Source of the DNA: Didymella arachidicola
Taxonomy: Eukaryota; Ascomycota; Dothideomycetes; Pleosporales; Didymellaceae
Direction of reading: 5' to 3'
Assembly (NCBI GenBank): GCA_016630955.3
Contig: CM050001.1
Span: 248,001-312,000 of the forward strand
DNA length: 64,000 nucleotides
In this document: in pieces, positions 1-9,150 of the stretch
How the letters are laid out: each line of letters starts with the position of its first letter
Numbering within the stretch: the first letter of the stretch is position 1
The notes under the pieces: generated by a model
Databases searched by the model: none
What the model saw: the letters and a program-made list of their open reading frames with translations, nothing else
What the model was told of the DNA's origin: nothing
Made by a program: the position numbers and the translations under genes

Positions 1-269
1 AGGCATTGAGCCGCCTTTAGCTCCCTTGTGCCAAAGCGATGAAGCGATCTTCACTGGGGAAACGGGCGATGGGGTCAGGCGTCTTGCAGGCATCCGTATA
101 AGTTTATCCTGGTCCCTGGTGTATGCAAGTCACCGTGTTTGCGCTGCAGGTCGGACGCTATTGAAGTCAATCAGGTCCTCACGGTCAAGCACAAAAGTCT
201 ACAAAGAGCATCATTCCCTCATTCTCTACATCACATCAGACCGTCGATTTTATCAGACATTAGTACAAA

Positions 270-2474
270 ATGCGTTTCACAGCGTCTTGGGCACTGCCCG
301 TACTGCTCAGCACGGCACGTGCACGCTTTGTGATGTATGCAGATGAGTACGTTTGTCACGCTCAGAACTTGTATCTTCCCTATTGACAACACGCAGATGG
401 CATCCAACTCGTCCAACCAACGCTCAAGATCGTGCTGGCATCGATCACGTTGTTCTTGCCTTTGGTAGGCTTGCACCTCAGCACTACAGTCCTCGTGCTG
501 ATTATGTATAGCGAACGCGAACAACACCGCAGGCTACTCACCCAAAGTTCCAATCTCTACCATACGCTCAGAGTTCCCAAATGCAAAGATCATGATCGGT
601 ACAAACCCTGATATGATTCTCCCGACTCATGTAGCTGACAAAAGTTAGCTGTTGGTGGATGGGGAGATGATCAAGGATTCAACACAGTGTCCCACTCGGA
701 CAGCGCCATTCAGACGTTTGCAAACGATATCAACACCATGCTCACAAATACTGGCGCCGACGGGGTAGAGTGAGTCTGAACAATCATCGCTGTCCGCGGC
801 TTGGCTAAACCTGCTATCACAGCATCGACTGGGAATACCCCGGTGGCAATGGTGCTGACTACAAGCAAGTCTCCAACTCAGCCAAGTCTTATCAGGTCGA
901 GGCCTATCCCAAGCTCCTTGCCGCGACCCGTACTGCTATCGGTCCCAACAAGCTTCTTTCAATTGCTGTGCCCGGCAAGCAAGGTAGGGACACGATCAGA
1001 CTTTCATCTATTTGTGCTAATATGACCAGGTGATATGATAGCCTACACTTCGGAGACAGGACCCCAGATCTGGCCCTCGGTTGACTACATCAACATCATG
1101 TCCTACGATTTGATGAACCGCCGCGACAACGTAACACAACACCACACATCAGTTGTCGGCTCTGAGGAGACTATCAAGAACTACCTCGATATTGGAGCAC
1201 CGCCATCTAAGATCAATCTTGGGTTTGCGTACTATGCCAAGTACTTTACGACCGCAGGCGATTGTTCTGCTTCCCCTCTCGACTGCCCTATCAAACCTGC
1301 TGAAGACCCGGTCACAGGCAAAGACCTGCTCACCAGCGGCGCCTGGACATTCGAGAGACAGCATATGGCACCTGTAGACGCAAGCATCCTAACAGTGAGC
1401 ACCGACGGCACATGCGGACCTGACAAGGGAACAAAGTGCGCATCGGGCTGCTGCAGCCAGTACGGAAACTGCGGCACATCTACTGAGCACTGTTCTGGCG
1501 CATGTCAGCACGCTTTTGGTACTGGTTGTACCGACGCCGACGTCGCCGGCTCATGGCAGAATGCCGCAAAGAATGGCGTTACTGACGAGAAGGCCGGTGG
1601 CCAGTACTATTACGACCCGGCCAACGGTCTCTTCTGGACGTGGGACACGCCAGATCTCATCACTCGCAAGTTCAACGACATCGTGCGCAAGTACAATCTG
1701 GGTGGTGTCATGGCCTGGAGTCTGGGCGAAGACAGTAATGACTGGAGTCATGTAAAGCGCATGGCTGATGAACTCGCAAGAAATCCGAGCAGCCCGCCAT
1801 CGACATACAAACCAAACCCGTCAAGCAAAACTTCAAGGCCGAAGCCCAGGCCCACTCAGAAGCCCCAGCCTCCAGCGAAAACTTACGAGGCTTCTCCCCC
1901 TGCCCCTGCATATCCTACCGCGAACAGCTACCAGACCAACCCAACAGTCAAATCTAACCCGGACCTGCCTTATGACGTAGTCTGGGTCGATGGCATGACA
2001 GATGGCCCAGCAGGCGACTACTCAACCGAGCCAGGCTCGCCAGAAGACTACACCATCGTCTGGGTTGACGAGAACGGCGTACCACTGGAGACCGTATCCC
2101 CGAAGCCGCAGGAGCAGTATGAAGCTCAGGCAGCAGCAGCCCCTGCACCTGCACCTGCACCTGCTCCGGCTCCAGCTCCGGCTCCGGCTCCGGCTCCGGC
2201 TCCTGCAGCATCATACGACGACGGAAGTTGGAGTTCAAGCAAGTACGACGATGGCAGCTGGAGCCCAGGCAAGTATGATAAGCAGGGGGGAGCTACGAGG
2301 CAGCCGGGGAACACTGAGCACGTAGCGAGTTACCAGGATGCGCATACCGCACCTGCACCAGTGTCTGAGTATCGACAGGAGGAGAAGAAAGAGCCGAAGT
2401 ATGAGCAGGTTTGCACGCTTCGACGGGTGAGGAAGAGGGAACTGAGGAAGAATGCGGTAAGAGTAATAGTATGA
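270..2474 (+). CDS. Secreted GH18 chitinase with internal chitin-binding domain
   Basis: Hydrolyses chitin, probably outside the cell. Six exons by GT-AG sites: 270-346, 397-464, 512-598, 649-769, 823-983, 1030-2474; they join in frame to 652 residues. Residues 1-19 look like a signal peptide. The GH18 barrel starts right after it. The catalytic signature DGVDIDWE is at 115-122, with Glu122 as acid/base, split by intron 4. A glycine-rich strand (VGGWGDD) precedes it. An eight-cysteine hevein-type domain (ChtBD1/CBM18) sits at about 299-338, inside the barrel between the YYAKYF strand and the last strand (GGVMAWSLGED). The tail is Pro/Ala/Ser-rich with a run of about a dozen Ala-Pro pairs. The last 30 residues are basic and could be mis-modelled. 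Splice sites are inferred; family assignment is firm. Confidence 0.9.
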
Positions 2475-2545
2475 GGTATACTCGGGACTTGGGCATGTTT
2501 GATTCTTTCATGCGATAGATAGTCAAATGTAATCTGAACGATGTA

Positions 2546-2591
2546 ACGCTTTGTACGGCTGAATGGCGCACCCCACTGAAATGGCGCACCT
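2546..2591 (+). repeat. Left terminal inverted repeat of the transposon
   Basis: Starts directly after the TA duplication at 2544-2545 and pairs with 4334-4379. The first 28 bases match the other end exactly, followed by a C/T difference and then 13 more matching bases. Confidence 0.93.
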
Positions 2592-2626
2592 TGCCAAGAC
2601 CTCACTACTTTTAACCACCACCAACA

Positions 2627-4234
2627 ATGTCGCAACAAATTAATCTTGAATTGCTTCCTCGTGGAGAGAGAATTGACCTTGCTATCAAAGCTATGAAATC
2701 AAACGCGAATCTAAGCCAGCGACGCGCTGCTGCTGTCTACAACGTGCCTGAAACTACCCTTCGAAGGCAACGCGCCAACCCAGCTTCTCAACGCGTTGTC
2801 CACCCTAACGCGTGTAAGCTTACAAGGCAAGAAGAGGAGGTGCTTATTCAATACATAAGGAAGCTTGACGCGCGAGGCTTTGGCCCTACGCTTGCCTACG
2901 TGCGAGAGATGGCTGATCAACTGCTGGCTGCTCGCAGTGCAGGCAAGGTTGGAGAACACTGGGTCTACCGGTTTATCAGACGGAAACCTGAGATCAAGTC
3001 TCAGATTTCTAGACCAAGGGATTACCGGAGAGTCCTGTGCAGCGATCCAGCTATTATCAGTCCCTGGTTTGACCTTGTACGCAATGTCAAAGCCAAGTAC
3101 GGCATCCTAGACCAAGATACCTACAACTTTGACGAGACTGGGTTCCAGATAGGCGTTGGAGGGTCAGTTAAGGTAGTAACTGCTTCTGAGAGACGTCTTG
3201 CACCACTCAGCGTCCAGCCTGGCGATCGTGAGTGGATAACTCTGATCGCTTGTATCAACGCGATGGGCTGGTCTATCCCACCCTTCTTTATCCTTAAAGC
3301 AAAGCACCACGACAAGGCCTGGTACGTTAACAACCCAAAGGATTGGAGGATTGGGGTTAGCAAGAATGGCTGGACCTCGAATGAGCTTGGCCTTGCCTGG
3401 CTAAAGCACTTTATCCAGCATACAGAGGCTGCTACTGTAGGTAGCCATCGGCTGCTGATTATTGATGGCCACGAGAGCCATAAGTCACTCGAATTCCAAA
3501 ACCTCTGCGAGGAAAGCAAGATTATTGCTCTCTGCATGCCTCCGCACGCCTCTCACATCCTGCAGCCACTTGACGTTGGGTGTTTTGCCCCGCTAAAGCA
3601 GGCGTATAAGAAGGAAATCAAAAGCTTGGCAGACAGTCACATCACCCATGTGGACAAAAAGACCTTCTTAGCAACGTTTCAACCAGTATACGACAAGGCT
3701 ATATCAAAGAGCAACATTATATCAAGCTTTAAAGCAACTGGCTTGGTTCCACTTAACCCAGAGGTGGTGCTGTCAAGGCTTGAAGTCAAGCCTCGCACGC
3801 CAACACCGCCTCTACCAGGGCCTACTAACTGGCAACCTAAAACACCAACCAACGCGATTGAAATTGACAGCCAGACAACGCTAATAATCAAGAGGATAAG
3901 GGAACATAAGAGTTCCTCTCCTGACTCAATTATTAAGATGGTTCTGCAGGTCAAAAGGGGGTCTGTAAAGAGGGACCATTCGCACACGCTGCTTGAGGCA
4001 AGGATAGCTAAGCTTAAGCAGGTAAATGAGGCTGCTTCTGAGCGTAAGAAGCGCAAAAAGAAGCGGATTCAGGAAGGCGGGACTCTCTCGCAGGCAGAGG
4101 CAGAGGAAATACTAAAGGAGATAGACGCTAAGGCTGAGGCACAAGAAGGTGGTGCGCAGGTAGGTAGCAGCAGTAAAAATAAACGTCGCTGTAAGACGTG
4201 CAGCAAGACCGGGCACAACAAGCGCACCTGCTAG
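2627..4234 (+). CDS. Fot1/pogo-family DDE transposase
   Basis: A single 535-codon frame inside the element. The N-terminal 120 residues carry the two helix-turn-helix units of the family: a psq/Tc5-type start (QRRAAAVYNVPETTLRR) and a CENP-B-like second half. The DDE_1 catalytic core has Asp169 (NFDETGF), Asp280 (IIDGHESH) and Asp316 (LQPLDVGCF). The 35-residue spacing between the last two gives a DD35D arrangement, and all three acids are present. The C-terminus is lysine-rich and ends in a CX2CX4HX4C zinc-knuckle-like motif (CKTCSKTGHNKRTC, about 521-534). There is no stop or frameshift, so it is a candidate active enzyme. Domain names are from known families; activity is inference. Confidence 0.95.
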   Translation: MSQQINLELLPRGERIDLAIKAMKSNANLSQRRAAAVYNVPETTLRRQRANPASQRVVHPNACKLTRQEEEVLIQYIRKLDARGFGPTLAYVREMADQLLAARSAGKVGEHWVYRFIRRKPEIKSQISRPRDYRRVLCSDPAIISPWFDLVRNVKAKYGILDQDTYNFDETGFQIGVGGSVKVVTASERRLAPLSVQPGDREWITLIACINAMGWSIPPFFILKAKHHDKAWYVNNPKDWRIGVSKNGWTSNELGLAWLKHFIQHTEAATVGSHRLLIIDGHESHKSLEFQNLCEESKIIALCMPPHASHILQPLDVGCFAPLKQAYKKEIKSLADSHITHVDKKTFLATFQPVYDKAISKSNIISSFKATGLVPLNPEVVLSRLEVKPRTPTPPLPGPTNWQPKTPTNAIEIDSQTTLIIKRIREHKSSSPDSIIKMVLQVKRGSVKRDHSHTLLEARIAKLKQVNEAASERKKRKKKRIQEGGTLSQAEAEEILKEIDAKAEAQEGGAQVGSSSKNKRRCKTCSKTGHNKRTC

Positions 4235-4333
4235 AAAGATGTAGCAGAGATAGAGGATTAATCTAAGCCATCGCACGCCTGAATTGCTTGTTGTAGTGTT
4301 GAGATATTAAGGTGCAAAGGTGAATGTGCGACA

Positions 4334-4379
4334 AAGCGCGCCATTTCAGTAGGGTGCGCCATTCAGCCGTACAAAGCGT
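4334..4379 (-). repeat. Right terminal inverted repeat of the transposon
   Basis: Reverse complement of 2546-2591 with about three transitions; followed by the TA duplication at 4380-4381. Confidence 0.93.
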
Positions 4380-4381
4380 TA

Positions 4382-5161
4382 ATATCTCTCAAGCATGAGT
4401 TTTTGTCTTATGTTGATCACTGGGAGTAGCTCCACCGCTGTTTCATCCGATGCCGACCATCATACGCAGTGACGGGTTACTTTTTGCTAGGAAGTATCAT
4501 CTATGATGTCTCCATTACATCTTTGAGTCCGATACGTGGATATTTCACCGAACTCGATTACGGACTGACTGGTCAGTCTCCGCGATGGGACCTGAGGATA
4601 CTTGAGTCTATGCAGTCTCCCGTGAAGTTCGTTCCTATAATCACGATCAAGGGTGAGTTTGCATGAGCGGTTTTTGTCGTCATTAGGATGTTACTGGTCA
4701 GTATAGCCTCACTTTCCCATCCCAACGTATAATGTCTCTTCTGTTCGATGAAAGTGCGCGACGACTCTTCCAAAAGTCCTTCGATGCCGTAATCGACTGC
4801 CATGCCCGCTCTATCTTCAAGAACTCTAAGCAATATGCCATAGATCTTAAGGTGGATATCTGTTGCCTCATTTGCTGCCTTGCGATTTTAGTACAAAAGC
4901 GTTTCCGTTCGGAAGTTGAGTCGTCTCTTGACAATCGCATTGAAGGGCTGACCCACAGATGTAATTAGGGGCGACAATCATCTCATCCGGTCTGCGATGG
5001 TCTTGATAAAGTCAGAGTCTCATTACCGTGTCTCGAAATAGCGAACCCGGGAGAGTCCTCAGATCCAAAGGAAAATCACGAGCGGAATGCCCAGCCACGA
5101 AGGTCGCATTAGTCTAAAGCGCTTGATTTGGCCTAAGATAGCTAATTTATGGTTGCTGATA
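4382..5161. other. Gene-free stretch next to the transposon
   Basis: Holds only short overlapping frames with no recognisable protein. The segment 5059-5160 could be the last exon of the oxoamine-synthase gene if an extra intron is spliced (see that entry). Confidence 0.5.
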
Positions 5162-7570
5162 CTAGACAGAGCTCCAAGCACGCAGTATCTCTGCATTAGT
5201 GATTGCCGTAACATATGGCTGCTGTGATGCTGAAAACATGTAGCCACGGCTAGTATAGCGCAGCTCTTCAATCAATACTGGATCTCCGACAAGGTAGCTC
5301 CCAGGTAGGCTGAACTGCTTCTGAAATGAACCATACATCAACAGTCGAGCCGCGATAGTCTTTGTACTTCGACTCCAGCGCGCAAAGTCGGTGAACTCCG
5401 ACCCGCCATGAACTAGTATCGACGTGTTGGCAACCTTAGTTACTCTACCAGAATGCACAAGCATCTCGGTTATGGCTGCACTGGCATCCAGCACTTCTTT
5501 GGAGTCGACAATGATAGTCAGGTAGCCAGAAGGTCTGTAGTGTCGAAGCTGATGTAACAGCGACTGCAAGCTACCGTATCGTTCAATATTCGGGCTTCCA
5601 TCTTTTGGTGCCACACGAATGCCATCCTCAATCGCCTGAGCTGCATTGTGTGTGACATACAGATGGTGTTCGTCAAGCCCGTCCACTGGTCGACAAAGCG
5701 CAGCGACGGTGGAAACCAGGCCAACATATGCGTCCGAGTATGTCAAGCACTCTTCTTGTTGAAAGAGATTGGAAATCTTATCCTCGAGGCGTAGGTGCAG
5801 ATCTGTTGTGCCTGCAACCAATCTAGCACCTCCAGATCCAAGACCATAGGACTCGAGCACATCACTTCCCACGCGACAAATCCGCGGGACTACGTGTTCA
5901 GACTTTACTGCAGCTGCACACTGCATTATGAGATTAGTGACACTCTCCGTCGATGTCGCGAGTTCCACCTCCTCTTGCTGCGATGGGCTTGTGTCTTGGT
6001 ATCTGAACTCCGGTGCTAGATAAGATCCTTTCTTGCAAAGACCGACTGTTCCGGCTGCTTGTATCACTACTCTAACAAGCTCAGAAACAACTTCATCGTC
6101 AAACGCTGCGGACAAACAGATTCGAACACGTGACTCCCAGAAAGGGACAGCCGGGGTAGACACTGGGGTCGCGATAATTCCGAGTTGCCGCAGAATATAC
6201 GATAACTTTGCAGCACGCGTGGGGCGGCCCGCAAACACCGGTAGTATTGGTGAATCGTAGTCACCGTAGATGTATATTCCGGCCTGTTGAAGGTACCGCC
6301 GACAGAAGATAGCCATCGCTTGTAGTCGTAGCAGTTTGCGCCTAACGAGGAATGTCTGGCTCAATGTGAGTGTTGTCTTTACACATGCTGCAGTAGTTAT
6401 CGCTTCCAGTCCAGATTGCGACATTACTTCCAGGCGACTCTTGATTTGGTTCTCGAACTTCGACTGGCCAAAGATCAAGCCACCGGTTGTGCCGAGTGCC
6501 TTTGAAAGAGTGGCAACGCGAATATCGATGAGATCCAATGCTGCAGGGCTTTGGGAATGGCTTTCGTTCCAACGCTCCACACAACCTTTCCCTGAAGAGC
6601 CAAGGCATATAAGTGAATGGGCTTCGTCAGCAAGGAGTGTGAAGTCATAGTCTCTTTTGAGTCTAGCCAGCTCACCAATATTTGGAGTGGTCCCGTCCAT
6701 ACTAAGTCTCGTCAGCCACTGCTCACCCCTCGATGCGGCTTCTTACCTGTAGAATCCTTCTACAGCAACTAAAATACTTTGATTGGGCGATTGGTGTTGG
6801 CGCAGGATATCTTCCAACTGGGTCATGTCGTTGTGGCGGAACTTGCTTACTTGACCGACCTCACTCAAATAAGCGGCGACGAACATGGAGTTGTGACTCT
6901 TTTCATCCAAAACCAGGATCCAGTCTTGCGATAGCAACGCCGAGAACACCAGAAGGTTTGCTCCATAGCCTGATCCTATCGGAACGCAGAAGTCTGTGTC
7001 GAAATGCTTGTTGACTGCGGAACACGTCGCGGCGACGAGAGGCTCGGTGGCCTGAGAGGTCAGGACAGGCAATTTCTCGACAGAAAGCTTCAGAAGGTCC
7101 ATGTGACACCCATAGAGTCCGGCGTAGTTATGTGATGCAGCCTGAATTACGTGCTGCTCCTCTCCAATGCCATTTCGGATCATGACTCTACCAGCTTGTT
7201 GGCCACAGAGGAATATGCGATCGTTTCGTCCACCATATCTCAATAGTGGCTGGACATATCTGAGATTGAACTTCCCAGGCTGAGATACTGCGCCCTCTTT
7301 GGTCGAGATATCTTGTACCGTGACACGTATACGGGTAAGGGCAAGTCTCGCGCCTTCTCTGAGCTTTGTCAGTGGGTCAATTTGGGGCGTCTTGTCGTAT
7401 TGGTTCGTCATTAGTGTTGCTCTCCGTGAAGATCGGTCGTCCTGTCTCAAGTTTAGCGAACCATGACAGCCATCTAGACTGGCCGTACCTACAGCATGAT
7501 CCCACTTCTCTGCTGACTCCACCATGATGACATTTTTGCACTGAGCTCCACATGGGCCAAGGGAATCCAT
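5162..7570 (-). CDS. Two-domain alpha-oxoamine synthase (SPT/ALAS-like fusion)
   Basis: A PLP-dependent acyl-CoA:amino-acid condensing enzyme (AOS family: serine palmitoyltransferase, ALAS, KBL, BioF). Exons 6747-7570 and 5162-6701, intron 6702-6746, 787 residues from the chosen start. An alternative start at 7411 gives 734. The frame stays open to 7882, with a hydrophobic stretch (about 7740-7800) that could be a membrane anchor. Domain 1 (about 130-510) has DEKSHNSM, LLADEAHS and the PLP lysine in TLSKALGTTGG (Lys342). Domain 2 (about 545-787) repeats the fold (GSGGARLVAGTTDLHLRLE, then GSFQKQF with Lys736, then MFSAS). It stops about 50 residues after that lysine, much earlier than family members. 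A 49-nt GT-AG intron (about 5123-5171) would extend it to 5059, adding IKRFRL-like residues. No PKS lies nearby. Family firm; substrate unknown. Confidence 0.8.
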
Positions 7571-9150
7571 CGCTCTTTGATGTGTGGAATGGCTCAGTTG
7601 GTGACTCGCCGGGCTAATGACTTGAAGAGATGACTTAACACACATGCTCGGCATAGGTCTACAGGGCTGACACTGATATAAGCATTCTAAGCTTTTAACT
7701 AGTGGCAAGCATCCTAAACAGAACCAAGATTTGGCTCTGTGGCGGCTGATTGTGCACAGAAGTGTAACACTCAGGTCGACAGAAAACGCCACGTACCAAA
7801 CTATTCCCGCTTGCTGCACAGGGCCGGTGACCGTCCGTCTTAGCGCTTCAATGGAGCATTGAGCTAAAATTGCATCTTTCAACTAATAGACGATGCCTGG
7901 GTTCGGACTTGAACGCAGTATCGACAGCCTGAAATAAAACACTGCGCGGCCGCAGTTTCAACATGGACTTAGCTACGTTGAGTTCTTTGCGTTGCTGTCT
8001 CGTTCAGCAGACCCCCTATCTTGTGTCCGACTCTTACGAGCTGATCGCGCAACCGTTTCAAATATGGCCATTCATGTAAACTGTAGTTGCGAATCACATT
8101 CCTGTGGGGCATCATCGAACAGACTCTGTTGGTGATTGTGAGCTGCACTAGCATTGCTCGTTCCATGCTCCAAACTTGCACATGCGATTTCCTGACATGC
8201 TTTTTATCTGTATCAGAAGATGTCCAGTCCATATGCCACGTTTTGTAGTGCATCAGCCACAGCTGAGAGCGGCCTGCGGCGTGAAGACAGTGGGGCTCTA
8301 GGCCCTTAGCTTGATGCAGGGTGATGCTTAGCGGGTGGACAGACTTATTCCCGTACAGACAGTGTACGTTCTATCAATTTTAGTGGGCAGTTGGGAAGTG
8401 TCGGTGAGTATGTGTTGTCGCAGCCGACGTTGAGGCTGCCTCGTGGCTGCCTGAACTTTGGGCAAGGGGGCGCCGACCCAGACATCTGGGCACCTCTTCG
8501 CAATCTATTCACTGGGCGCCGATGATTTGCTCGTAGCCTCGACATGTGATACCTGTGGATTGACAAATAAGTGTTTTACCTACCAAGGGTGACGCCGCCG
8601 ACAAGATGTGCGTACTGATCAAAGAGACGAATATAACGTGCACAGCAGATTGGGAACATGAGTTCTTGTTCAAAAGGGCTACACTGGCCCGAAGTTTGCA
8701 AATGACTCTATTGCTAAGGAGCTGTACGTCCTTCACTGAGAGACGAGTTTTGCTTTCTAGCAATGCTGAAACCGACTGTGAATACACGCTAACCTTGGAA
8801 TTGCTATCCAGTGAGGTGAAGGAAGGTGTAAGAATTACCCAGTAGCAGCAACAGAAATAAGTGAACCAATACTACGAACAAAGTTTCAACCTGTAAAGGC
8901 GTCAGGGTAATCACTAAGATCTTCGGGCTGTGTTTCACGAAAGATAGCAAATCAGATAACGTTCATCTTCTCATTTCTGAGCACAGCAGTCGGAGCCTTG
9001 ACGCCAGGAAGATGCTCTGAAAGCCATTGTAGGGAACCTAAACAAACCCCTTTTGAATGCTGCAACAGTATGCCCCAAAGACTTTCAATGGGCAACTCAA
9101 AACAAAACCGACTATCGTAAACATGTATTCATATCGTACACTTATTCTCA
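7571..9150. other. Gene-free accessory stretch
   Basis: No convincing gene. The part next to 7570 probably holds the promoter or 5' end of the oxoamine-synthase gene; the rest shows only short frames. The side next to 9151 is the 3' flank of the sorting nexin. Confidence 0.5.

Larger units (their letters stand above)
2546..4379 (+). mobile_element. Complete Fot1/pogo-like (Tc1-mariner) DNA transposon, 1834 bp
   Basis: Both ends carry an inverted repeat beginning ACGCTTTGTACGGCTG, about 46 bp long (2546-2591 and 4334-4379). The two copies differ at only about three positions, all transitions. The element is flanked by TA on each side (2544-2545 and 4380-4381), the target duplication expected of the superfamily. 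It encloses one uninterrupted transposase gene. Each terminal repeat contains two near-copies of a GAATGGCGCACC-like block, plausible transposase binding sites. It sits 71 bp past the chitinase stop codon, in the probable 3' UTR or terminator. Intact ends, duplications and frame suggest recent arrival. Confidence 0.95.

Noticed and set aside
4469..4968. Short frames just right of the transposon
   Set aside because: Overlapping frames on both strands, none protein-like.
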